The notes beneath the pieces are model-generated. The model had not been told where the DNA came from, searched no databases, and saw nothing but the letters and a program-made list of their open reading frames with translations. From Ephydatia muelleri (Eukaryota; Porifera; Demospongiae; Spongillida; Spongillidae): a DNA stretch of 64,000 nt. Position numbers and translations under genes: made by a program. Location of the stretch: the NCBI GenBank assembly GCA_013339895.1, contig JABACO010000020.1, forward strand, positions 2,883,171-2,947,170. The letters run 5' to 3'. Positions 23,880-34,129 of this stretch are shown piece by piece (the stretch's first letter is position 1; the number at the start of each line of letters is the position of its first letter).

Positions 23880-24690
23880 ATGCACCCGTAATAATTTGGC
23901 AAGTGCTAAAACTACGTTCGATATAGCCGCCCAGTACGCCACAACTGCCACACTCCAGATCCCCAAATTTTATCACGCTAGCATCCAGGCCTAGATGTCG
24001 TAGAAGGTGAATACTTTTCCTCTGGACGCTTTTTCTGTGAAGAGTTGTGACCTTTGCAAAATGGTCGAAATCAATAAAGGATCGCCCGCTGGAGTGCCTA
24101 TATAGCCAATAACCATTGCGGGGGTCTGTCAGTGTGGCTAAGTAGTAGAGAAATCTACACCATAGAGAACACCACCAAAAATTTCACCCACCTCAACACC
24201 CCATAAAACACATTTATAAACTCATTTTAACTGCTCAGCGATCAGAGTGTAGATTTCTAGCAATTTTTAAAGTGAAATTCGGAAAAAATAAATGGAGGTT
24301 TAAAAATTTCTACAAGATTTTTTTAGGACTCGTTTTACAAGTTTTGCAAGGCTTTAAAAACGTTTTGGTGAGCTAAAAGTGTGTCCAAAATACGACAGAA
24401 AAACGAAAGGGAAAAAAACGAAAAATCTACACCCTCATGTAAGGGGTGTTTTACAAGGTAAAACAGGGTATAAAAGTGGTTTGTATTTTTAAAGATGATC
24501 GGGAGAATAAACGGAAAAGCAGCAATTAAGCGCAAGGCGCTTTAATTGCACGGGGTGGTTAACAAAGTGGATGGTGAATAAAAAATCATAGGTAGTTAGA
24601 TGGGTAGAGTACGAGGTAGACTATGGGATAGGGCGCCTTCTCTCGTACTTTTATTTCTATGTCTTCCGAGTAGAGTGCGGAAAAATGTAT
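23880..24690. other. Left flank of the AT-rich viral-type block
   Basis: From about 24130 the sequence becomes A/T-rich (AGTAGTAGAGAAATCTACACC) and could include the element's terminal repeat. No matching inverted copy was found near 31.3 or 39.4 kb, so the left end is undefined. Confidence 0.4.
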
Positions 24691-24697
24691 TATATAA

Positions 24698-24717
24698 ACG
24701 CGCATAAAAATTACAGG
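24698..24717 (+). promoter_or_regulatory. CGCG-type promoter-like motif, copy 1
   Basis: ACGCGCATAAAAATTACAGG begins 46 bases before the polymerase ATG (24744) and is preceded by TATATAA. It shares the CGCG core, A/T spacer and TACAG tail with copies at 29739 and 30204. Promoter role is inference from position. Confidence 0.5.
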
Positions 24718-24743
24718 AATATATTTTTCTAAACATAAGATAT

Positions 24744-27700
24744 ATGGCAACTAGAGCATACTTTAAGAGAGCGCAATTGAATGCAGAGAAGTATCCAGGA
24801 TTAAATATAACTAGAGCGGAGAATGGATTAGTCTATGTACAGTGTCCCGCAAAGTTAATACAGAAGTACAAACATGAAACTAAAAATCTTAAAACAATAC
24901 GAAAAATGATAAAAATGACAGGAGAAGTTAAGAAAGTAGAAGGTATTACAGCAACAAAGAAGGGTAAAAATTATATCATTACAGGAAATAAAGATAAAGT
25001 CGAAAAGTATTTAAGCAATTTTTCAGAAATAGAAATGAATCGTATTAGAATTAACAAAAAGTACAACAAAGAAACATTTGAGGTATTACCAACAAAATAT
25101 ACAACGGATTTAGAATCATTCACACATTCAATAATAACATTTACATATAAAAGACTGGATGAGTTAATCGCGAAGTATAAAGGTATTAAATTTAATTTTA
25201 AATTCCATTATAGTATGGTGAAGGGTGATGAAATTAGAGACTTTTATCAGCATAGTGGTACATATGAATCAATAAATAGTAAAGATGTAGATTTATCAAC
25301 GATATTTCAAGATATGGTTATGAAAGTATAGATTAGTTCAAAGGAAGGAAGTGGGTGGATATTTAGTGCATCTAAATCAATATTAATGTACGTACATAAA
25401 TACACTCCACTTAGAGGATCATCATATGTAAAATATCCTAAACATATTGAAGATTATGTATATAATGTAAAAAATGAAGATGAAGAGTGTTTTAAATGGG
25501 CTATTTTATCTAAAGAGATGGGAACTAAAAAGTTAAGTAAACTTAAAGAAAATGAGGATAAATATAAATTTAATTATCCAATGAAAATAAATGATATTGA
25601 AAAGTTTGAAAAACAGTACAATAAGTGCATTGTAGTATATTCATATGATGGAAATATATTTTATCCTATATATAAGTCAAAGAATATAATTGAAGATATT
25701 GATGATATAATTCAATTATTATTTTACAAAAACCATTATACATGGATTCAGCAACCAAATTCATTGTTTAGAAAACAAAATAAAAACAACTGGCAATATT
25801 TATGCCCGACATGCATGTGTAAAAGGTACAAAAAGAAAGAGGAAATACAAGATCATATAAAAAATGGATGTTATAAAAATAAGGCAATACCAAAATTGCC
25901 TAGCGAGAGGGATGCAAAAAATTATGTAAAATTTACAGAATGTGATGTAAAATATCAATTTAAAAATTATTTCAGAATATATTTAGATTTTGAGGCTATA
26001 TTGATTAATATTAAAGAGCAAGCAAAACAGACAAATAAATATAGAGATCATAAATCATGTGGATTTGCATGTAAGATAGTATCAGAGGATGGGAAGAATG
26101 ATAGTTTTATATTATATAGGGGTCTGGATGCGGGCAAACATTTTATAGATTCATTAATGGATACTGCAGATAAATTGATACCAATTATATTAAAAAATAA
26201 CAAATTTGTGGGTGAATATCCAACTGAATATTACAATGCAAATAAATGTCATTTGTGTAAAAAGGAGTTTTCAGATACACACAATCAACAGAAAGTATTG
26301 GATCACGATCATTTAACAGGTGAATATAGAGGTGCAGCACATAGACTATGCAATTTAAGATACAGTCAAAACAGAATAAGTATACCAGTAATAGTACACA
26401 ATCTTTCTAAATATGATTCACATTTAATATTAAAAGCATTTGAGAGAGATAATAGAATATCATGCATATCAAATACGACAGAAAAGTTTTTAACATTTTT
26501 GATAGGGCCATTTAAATTTATAGATTCAATGTCATTCACTGAGGCTAGTTTAGATACATTAGTAGAAACATTAAAGAGTTCTGGAAAAGAAAAATTTACA
26601 CATTTCAATAATTATTTCAAAACAGATTTAGAACGAGAACTATTATTGCAGAAAGGTGTTTATCCATATGATTATATGAATAGCATGGAAAGATTTGATG
26701 AAACTGAATTACCTAAATATGAAGATTTTTATAATAGTTTGGAAAAGAAACATATAGATAAAAAATCATATGAACATGCACAAAACGTATGGGATAAATT
26801 AAAAATTAAAAATATGGGGGAATATCATGATTTATATCTTAAAACTGATGTGTTATTATTAGCAGATTGTTTTGAGAGATTTAGAGAAACAGCATATAAC
26901 AATTATGGAATGGATTGCACACATTTTATTACACTTCCGTCATTTTCATGGAAAGCAATGTTAAAAAGACACAAACAAAAGTGTCGGTATTTTCAGATAT
27001 AGACATGTATCATATGATTGAGAGAGGCATCAGGGGAGGAACAAGTGTAATTAGTAAAAGATATGCCAGAGCAAATAATAAGTTTATGAAGAATTTTGAT
27101 CCTAATAAACCATTGACATTCTTAATGTATTTCGATGCGAATAACTTATACGGGCATAGCATGAGTCAACATTTACCTGTAGGAGATTACAAATTGGAGA
27201 AGCCAGAAGATTTTAGCATAGGAAGAATATTAAGAATGACTCCAGAACAGGAGACAGGATACATATTTGATGTAGATTTATTATATCCATGGTATTTACA
27301 TAAGGATCATAACGATTATCCATTAACACCAGAGTCGATAGCAGTAACAAAGGATATGTTATCAGAATTTCAGGATCGTGAAAAACATAAACCATTTAAT
27401 AAATTATGCCCAAATGTAATGGATAAGAAAAACTACGTAGTGCATTATAGAAATCTACAATTTTATTTAAATAAGGGATTAGTATTAGATAAAATTAATA
27501 AAGTTATGTCGTTTATGCAAAAGCCATGGATCAAGGATTACATAGATTTTAACACTAAAAAGAGAGCAGAAACAAAAGTTAAATATGTACAAATTATGTA
27601 ATAATGCAGTTTTTGGTAAAACGATGGAAAATGTAAGGCATAGAAAGAAGTTTGAGTTAGTGAATAATCCTAAAAGGATGCAGAAATTAGTAAATTTACC

Positions 27701-28373
27701 AGAATTTAAAAATTCGATTGAAATAAACAAAAATGTGTTTGGTGTTAGCAGAGAAACAACATCATTAGTTTTGGATAAACCAATCATAGTAGGATTTTGC
27801 ATTTTAGAATTATCAAAATTATTAATGTATGAATTTCACTATGACTTTATAAAGAAGAATTTTGATGCAACATTATGCTTTACAGATACAGATAGTTTAT
27901 TTTATGAAATTAGAACAGATGAGATATGAAAAAATTCGGATAAGTTTGATTTTTCAGAGTATCCAGAAGACCATTTATGTTATTCATTAAAAAACAAAAA
28001 AGTTATAGGTGTATTTAAAAAAAAAGCAAATGGTAGAATTATATTAGAATTTATAGGCTTAAGAGCAAAGATGTGCACGTACACAATACAAGATGATAAT
28101 AAAGATGCAGTTAAAAAAGCAAAAGGAGTAAAGAAATCACTTGTAAAAGTGGAACTTACATTTCAAGATTATGCAGATGTATTATATGGTGAGAATGAAA
28201 AGAGTATAAAAATGGTTACATTTAACAATATTAGGTCATATAATCATGAATTGAAATCAATAGAGCAGACTAAAATAGGTCTAAATAGTTTCGATGATAA
28301 GAGATACCTTATAGATAAAATTAATACTTTAGCCCATGGACATTGTCAAATTAAAAAGATGGCTAAAGTATGA
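24744..28373 (+). pseudogene. Protein-primed-type family B DNA polymerase, broken
   Basis: One long coding region of about 1,200 codons is interrupted by an in-frame TAG at 25329, a frameshift near 26963 (in an A-run), a second near 27575 and a TGA at 27927. Recognisable parts in order: a ~195-residue N-terminal region; a (Q)REGSGW-like segment and PLRGSSYV typical of the family; Zn-type CPTCMCKRY; exonuclease motif YLDFEA; an embedded endonuclease-VII-like zinc domain (CHLCKKEF, LDHDHLTGEYRGAAHRLCNL); VHNLSKYDSHLI; palm motif A YFDANNLYGHSMSQ; motif B KLCNNAVFGKTMEN; motif C FTDTDSLFYE. Catalytic Asp residues are still present, so decay is recent or mild. It served to replicate the element. 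Confidence 0.85.
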
Positions 28374-28375
28374 GG

Positions 28376-29314
28376 TATATTATGATCCTATACAGGGATT
28401 TATGTCTGCAGCTAAAATATATGAAAAGGTTAAAGATAAAGGTTATACATTAAAACAAGTTAAAGAGTTTATAAAAAGGCAAGAAACAGATCAAGTAAAT
28501 AAGCACATAAAAAAACCAAAAGAAAATACAATTGTATCGCCAGAGTATCAAAACAACTTTCAGATAGATATCATTATTTATGATAGGTTCGAATATCATA
28601 AATATAATGCTGTATTGATGTATACTCGCGATATGCTGAGGCAAGAGCATTAACAAATAGGAAAAACGAAACTATTATAGAAAACTTAGAGTCTATATTT
28701 GAAGAAATGGGATATCCTAATAATTTAAATGCAGATAATGAATTTAATACAGTTACATTAAATAAATTCTTTGAAGAAAATGGAGTACAACCATGGTACA
28801 GTCAACCAGATGAAATCAATAAAAATGCGATAGTAGAGACGTTTAATAGGACATTGGCTGAAATATTACAGAAATGGCGAACTGGAACAAAGCAGTACGC
28901 ATGGAACAAAGTGTTACCAGCAATAATAAAGAATTATAATAACACAGTACATGGGACAATAAAGGCAAAACCAATAGATGTTAAAGAAGGTAATGACACA
29001 AATAATCAAGTGATTACAAAAACAGAAATTAAATTAAAAGTGGGAGACAAAGTAAGAACGATTAACAAAAAACTAAATTTACTAAAGGAGACGCTGAGAA
29101 ATACAGCAGAACAATATATAAAATATCTAGAATGGAGGGAAATAAAATATATATTGAAAGCGATCATGAATTACAAAAGCATTATAAAGAGTATGAGTTA
29201 TTAAAAGTAGATGATGTACAAAAAGTACATAATAATGATGAAGAGGAAGAGCATAAAAAAACAGTAAAATATAAAAAACTAAAGAAAAATCTTTTGCGCG
29301 AGGGAATTTTATGA
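28376..29314 (+). pseudogene. Retroviral-type (rve) integrase, broken
   Basis: It starts right after the PolB stop in another frame with VYYDPIQGFMSAAKIYEKVK and a helical N-terminal region, then the DDE core. The first Asp is in FQIDIIIYD, the second in LNADNEFNT (about 28735) and the Glu in AIVETFNRTL (about 28835). A frameshift near 28615 splits the core and another near 29075 splits the C-terminal chromodomain/SH3-like region (KVRTINKK, then GNKIYIESDHELQKHYKEYE), whose reading ends at 29314. It would insert the element into the genome. No independent promoter motif precedes it. The start codon is unclear. Confidence 0.8.
29295..29300 (+). promoter_or_regulatory. CGCG motif, weak copy
   Basis: TGCGCG lies 33 bases before the ATG at 29328 and overlaps the end of the integrase frame. 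It lacks the TACAG tail seen in the other three copies. Confidence 0.3.
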
Positions 29315-29327
29315 AACATATATATAA

Positions 29328-29804
29328 ATGTCAAAAATCAAGAATGTAGCCAAAAATTTAGTCAAATGTATGAATTGTTTATCAGATGTAGCCATAGAGG
29401 CGATTGAGATTGCAGAAATAGTTGTGGATAAAGATGATGGAGAGACTAAACATAATATTGAAAATGCAGAAAAGATTACCAAAGCAATTCACAAAGGATT
29501 AGAAGCAATAGAAAAGAAGTTAGATGATGAAAGCAAAGAAAATAGTGATGAAAGCACAGAGAATAGTGATGATGGCACAGAAAATAGTGATGAATATCAA
29601 AGCGCAGATTCAGAACTTGAAATCATAAAACAAGAAAAAAGAGTTAGTTTTCAAAGGCAAAATGCGATAGATGAATCAGAAGAATTTGTAGAAATGTATA
29701 AGAAAACAAGTATGAAGTATATATATATAAAAAATAAAACGCGAAAAATTATTACAGAAATGTTTTATAAATATATAGCATATAGAAATGACTTCTATCT
29801 GTAA
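29328..29804 (+). CDS. Hypothetical acidic protein of the Polinton-like element
   Basis: An intact 158-codon frame. The N-terminal third is helical with a hydrophobic face (NLVKCMNCLSDVAIEAIEIAEIV), the middle is an acidic Ser/Asn/Glu linker with repeated ENSD units, and the C-terminus is basic. It overlaps the next ORF by 17 bases in another frame, as in compact viral genomes. No homologue was recognised. Confidence 0.55.
   Translation: MSKIKNVAKNLVKCMNCLSDVAIEAIEIAEIVVDKDDGETKHNIENAEKITKAIHKGLEAIEKKLDDESKENSDESTENSDDGTENSDEYQSADSELEIIKQEKRVSFQRQNAIDESEEFVEMYKKTSMKYIYIKNKTRKIITEMFYKYIAYRNDFYL
29739..29757 (+). promoter_or_regulatory. CGCG-type promoter-like motif, copy 3
   Basis: ACGCGAAAAATTATTACAG begins 49 bases before the ATG at 29788, inside the 3' end of the preceding ORF. 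It matches the 24698 copy in core, spacer and TACAG tail. Confidence 0.5.
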
Positions 29805-30153
29805 TGAGTGTTACAATCACAATCATAGCATTACATTTAGAGAAAAATTCAGTAAGCGATTATACGATGCATGCAATCGTAAAACATTTAGAAAATGGTG
29901 CAAACTTATGGTTGTGAAATATCATCGTGAAAAACTTATGGAAATGTATAATGATATTGGGGAAGAATATGTATATAATGAAAACAAGGCCACATTAGAA
30001 GTATATAAAAGGTTAAATAAACGAGATCATTATGGGAATACACTATGGGAAGAAGAAATATTTATGGCAGAGATGTATATATCAAATAGATTAAATGAAC
30101 TATTTATTGAACAACAAGATTATGATATATTTTATGAATCTATAAAGTATTGA
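29788..30153 (+). CDS. Hypothetical 121-residue protein of the element
   Basis: Intact frame starting in the 3' end of the 29328 ORF. It begins with CNECYNHNH, a possible zinc site, and continues as a charged, helix-rich Lys/Tyr/Glu protein (KYHREKLMEMYNDIGEEYVY). The composition matches the rest of the AT-rich block. No family recognised. Confidence 0.55.
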   Translation: MTSICNECYNHNHSITFREKFSKRLYDACNRKTFRKWCKLMVVKYHREKLMEMYNDIGEEYVYNENKATLEVYKRLNKRDHYGNTLWEEEIFMAEMYISNRLNELFIEQQDYDIFYESIKY

Positions 30154-30203
30154 TTATTAAAGATAACAAAGATTTTTTTAATTTAAATATAGTAATATTT
30201 AAA

Positions 30204-30223
30204 TGCGCGTAAATATAATACAG
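30204..30223 (+). promoter_or_regulatory. CGCG-type promoter-like motif, copy 4
   Basis: TGCGCGTAAATATAATACAG begins 40 bases before the ATG at 30244, in the only real intergenic gap of the small-ORF cluster (90 bases). A nearby palindrome, ATTTAAATATAGTAATATTTAAAT-like (30178-30203), sits immediately upstream. Confidence 0.55.
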
Positions 30224-30243
30224 AATATTAATATATAGTATAT

Positions 30244-30786
30244 ATGGAAAATAAAAAGTGTAATAGATGTGAAGTTACTAAGGACATTAGAAAGTTTAAA
30301 GTTAAGCTAAATGGAGATGTGGCTAAGATTTGTAAGAGTTGCAATGCGAAGAATAGGGCAAAGTATCAGACTGAAGAAATCGATAATGAAGTAGTAAGAA
30401 AGTGTGAGAAATGTAAATTAAAAAAGAGTATTGATAACTATACAGATAGCGTAAATGAATGTAATGATTGTCATGGAGCAGTAGAAGAGCCGACAAAACG
30501 GTGCTTAAAGTGTAGAAAAGAATATGAAATTGTCATGTTTGCAAACGATTTGACTGGCACAGAAAAATACAAAGAAGTGAAAACTTGTTATTTTTGTAGA
30601 TGTGAATCAAGATTATGGAGAGCTAAGGTAGCTGGATTAAGTGGAAGAATAACATTGATGAAACGACATATTGAGAAACTAGATCCAGAAAATAAAGCAG
30701 AAATGTTAAAGATAAAAATAAAAGAGAGATACATAAAAACATTTAAGAAATATATAAAACAATTGTATCAGAAATATAACAATTAA
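30244..30786 (+). CDS. Tandem zinc-ribbon protein of the element
   Basis: Intact 180-codon frame. Three CxxC...CxxC modules stand in series: CNRCEVTKDIRKFKV with CKSC; CEKCKLKKSIDNY with CNDC; CLKCRKEYEIVMF with CYFC. The first resembles the zinc-binding part of phage-type endonuclease VII/HNH proteins (C..C...K....F......C..C), but no catalytic His-Asn cluster follows. The C-terminal third is basic and helical, suiting nucleic-acid binding. It has its own upstream CGCG motif. Probably a DNA- or RNA-binding regulator (inference). Confidence 0.6.
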   Translation: MENKKCNRCEVTKDIRKFKVKLNGDVAKICKSCNAKNRAKYQTEEIDNEVVRKCEKCKLKKSIDNYTDSVNECNDCHGAVEEPTKRCLKCRKEYEIVMFANDLTGTEKYKEVKTCYFCRCESRLWRAKVAGLSGRITLMKRHIEKLDPENKAEMLKIKIKERYIKTFKKYIKQLYQKYNN

Positions 30787-30813
30787 AGAATAATTTATAT
30801 AATTTCTATATTT

Positions 30814-31063
30814 GGGACAGTTTCCGCGAAAATTGCCCCACGGTTAAAATGTTATAAAAATGCATCGCGTTTGAATCGCTATAACTTCCCAACGGATACC
30901 GCTATCGACTTCCTATTTTCAACACTTCATACTACACCATTTCACTATGAAGTGTTGAAAATAGGAAGTCGATAGCGTTATCCATTGGGAAGTTATAGCG
31001 ATTCAAACGTGATGCATTTTTATAACATTTTAACCGTGGGGCAATTTTCGCGGAAACTGTCCC
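30814..31063. mobile_element. 250-bp near-perfect hairpin MITE with ATTT TSD
   Basis: It begins GGGACAGTTTCCGCGAAAAT and ends with the complement. Arms of about 110 bp are almost identical and flank a short loop around TACACCATTTCACTA. ATTT occurs on both sides (30810-30813, 31064-31067), a likely 4-bp target duplication. Transcribed RNA would fold to a long hairpin. Confidence 0.85.
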
Positions 31064-31078
31064 ATTTTATACATAGAA

Positions 31079-31265
31079 ATGAATTATGTGGATACTGTAA
31101 TTAAACAATATAAAAGTTTAAGACTAATTCTACAAACTAAAGAATATAAACTGTATAAAGCAGAATCATTTTTAGGAATAGGGATAAACAATATGGATAT
31201 TAGTCAAATAGAACATTTAGATGAATTAATAAAAATCATGACAAATTATAAAAAGACTACTAAAT
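31079..31265 (+). pseudogene. Truncated AT-rich ORF between two MITE copies
   Basis: MNYVDTVIKQYKSLRLILQT... has the composition of the element's other proteins. Its frame runs into the second MITE at 31266, so the native C-terminus is lost. Its upstream region is MITE 30814-31063, so its own promoter motif is also lost. Confidence 0.45.
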
Positions 31266-31406
31266 GGGACAGTTTCCGCGAAAATTGCCCCACGGATATA
31301 TTATAAAATGTTATAAAAATGCATCGCGGGTGAATCGCTATAACTTCCCAACGGTTAACGCTATCGACTTCGTATTTTCAACACTTCATACTACACCATT
31401 TAACTA
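31266..31406. mobile_element. Half copy of the GGGACAG hairpin MITE
   Basis: It repeats the left arm and loop of 30814-31063 in direct orientation (GGGACAGTTTCCGCGAAAAT ... TACACCATTTAACTAC), then ends without the right arm. Confidence 0.8.
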
Positions 31407-31534
31407 CGGGAAAACTTATTTTGGGGCCTTGCACTAGTTCCTTGCTGATGCTACGAAGTCCGATACCCCATGGGGTTCAAAACCGCCACATCTTCAGCTA
31501 GGAGAGTTTAAATCGCTTCAAATTCAGTACGTAC

Positions 31535-31645
31535 GTACAGGGGTCCTGTTGCTATTGATGTGTTCAGTTCGTTAATTTTTACTCCATCCGTCACGGAGAT
31601 ACAGCTGTGCAAAGTTAGTGCACATTTCCCGCTCGATTGCACCAT
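31535..31645. repeat. Dispersed repeat, copy 2
   Basis: Partner of 20990-21130 in direct orientation. It lies in the otherwise featureless interval 31407-31859, next to the sharp inner edge of the right duplication arm. Confidence 0.55.
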
Positions 31646-31859
31646 TTTTGCATGCAACCCGTGTTCCATTCTCCCAATCCACAATAAATTTTGATAACTT
31701 CTTTGTTCCGCCCATTTCTCCCTTAAACTAAGCTAGCCGTTCCCAACTGTTTTTGTCTCACTCAGGCAGTGAGTTTATGCGGGAAAGTTAAAAGAAGAAG
31801 AACGCTGCTCAGTTCCAGACGATCGTACCAAATTAACGGACCCAAGTGAATGGTTGCAG

Positions 31860-32170
31860 TATAACCTTGCGCCTCCCACGTCGCCGGCAGTATTCAAAAC
31901 GGCACGCGTAAGGCTATTTGCTACGCACTCACATCATCCTCTAGTCGTGTAATAAAGCTTTCCAATTTGCCATCATCTTGCTAAAATCATCGTCTTATAT
32001 CTGCCACGCCCACTCGGCTACGATTGCAATGATTTCGGTCTCACACAACTTTCAGCTCACACATAGTACATGAACTCATGCTGGCTCCCACTTGTGCACA
32101 CACTTGCATTGTTGCGTACATGGCCCTGTACACTATCGTATGGCATATTTTCTTATACACAATCACACAC

Positions 32171-32201
<31 letters not shown>

Positions 32202-34096
32202 TGTACAGCGTACTTGCACACACCAGTTATACATGTGGCAAACAATACACCTGTCTGATGATGGTACAAACACTCTCACTCACAAACATTGTCACATGCA
32301 CATGTCAATTCAACTGTACTTGTGCATGCCTGTACAGACCACTGATTCTATGTAAATTTGTGTACCAAGCTTTCTGTACATGTATCATGTCTCCAAGGAT
32401 TGAATACATTGTGTCCCCATCTGGTACTCTAAATGTACACAAACATTGCACACTTGCACACACACACCACTGTATAAATGTGGCAATACACATGCAAAAA
32501 CGCTCACACACAACATATAGATACACAGACACACACATGACGTACACCCACAAACACACACACATACGGACACGGACACACAGGTACACATGGACACACA
32601 CACAACACACAGACACACACACACAGACACACACACACAGACACACACACACAGACACACACACACAGACACACACACACAGACACACACACACAGACAC
32701 ACACACACAGACACACACACACAGACACACACACATAGACACACACAACATACACACAGACACACACACACACAGACACACACACACAGACACATACACA
32801 GATGCACACACACAGACACACACACAGACACACACACACAGACACACACACAGACACACACACACAGACACACACACAGACACAAACACAGACACATACA
32901 CACAGACACATGCAGGCATGCACAGACACACACACAGACGCACACACAGACACACACACAGGCACGCATAGACCCACACAACACACTCTCACACGACAGA
33001 CACATACACAGACACAGACACACAGACATGCACAGAGATACACACAGACATGCACATGAAATACACAGACACACACACGACATACACATGGACACAGACT
33101 CACACACACGAAATTCACAGACACACATGCACAGACACACAGACGCGGGCACACATGGACACACAAGCATAGACACACACATGCACAGACACACACATGC
33201 AGACGCACACACATGCAGACACACAACACGCACACACAAGATACACACATGCCATACACACACAACAGACACACAGACACACAAGCACACAAAGACACAC
33301 GCACAAAATACACAAACACACCTACAGACACACACATGAAATACACAGACACGCACACAGACACGCAGACATACATGCACACAGACTCATACAAAAAAAA
33401 TCATATAGACACACACACGAAATACACATAGATACACACATGCAGACATACACAGAGACACACATGCACACACATGACACACAGACACACACATATACAG
33501 ACACACATGTAGCTACATGTACCTATGTGTATGTACCGTCTCTAAAGTGTGAGCTCTATGTCATATACTCCCAAAGAATTGGTCCTCAGCCCCCATAGAA
33601 TTGGTGTCCCGTACCACTGTGCATGTGGCAAAGTATATAACTGTATTTCTACATGTAGAGATGCACGAATTTATTTTTAATCATGATCGTATGATGTTGT
33701 CATCGAAAAAGTTGTTGTCGGCTATCATTCCTTGATGAGATTTACACAGTTGGCCAAAAATTGTGGTGTGTGTGTGGATGGTCCCTGCAGCAACGTGCAT
33801 AAGACTTTAAGTTCTTACACACTCACATCCATCTTTTTGTAGTTAAGTACAATTGTGTAATAAAGCTTTCCTGTTCGGCAAAATCCTTGATCCTTGAACA
33901 ACTTCTTATCATTCTTTATGCCTCCACTACTCAGCTAGGTGGCTTGTGTACCAGTTGCAGAGACTTGAGTCTCTCTTTGCCCATACAATATTTAGCTCAC
34001 ACAGAGTACATGAACATGCCCTCATGTTGGTTCACACACCCTGATGCATGTGTATATGTTGTGCAAATGCGTCAGTACATCCTGAGCACACACACA

Positions 34097-34129
<33 letters not shown>

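Larger units (their letters stand above)
24690..31265 (+). mobile_element. Polinton/Maverick-like AT-rich element, decayed
   Basis: A ~6.6 kb block of markedly higher A+T than its surroundings, all genes on plus: family B polymerase, retroviral-type integrase, three small ORFs and a truncated fourth. PolB plus integrase is the hallmark pair of Polintons. The usual packaging ATPase, protease and capsid genes are absent here. PolB and integrase carry stops and frameshifts while the small downstream ORFs are open. Terminal inverted repeats were not identified. The right side is cut by two copies of a hairpin MITE (30814-31063 and 31266-31406). The AT-rich island at 38.06-39.2 kb may be a separated piece (inference). 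Confidence 0.75.

Noticed and set aside
24130-31860. Terminal inverted repeats of the Polinton-like element
   Set aside because: The AGTAGTAGAGAAATCTACACC start at about 24130 looked promising, but no complementary end was found on the right side.
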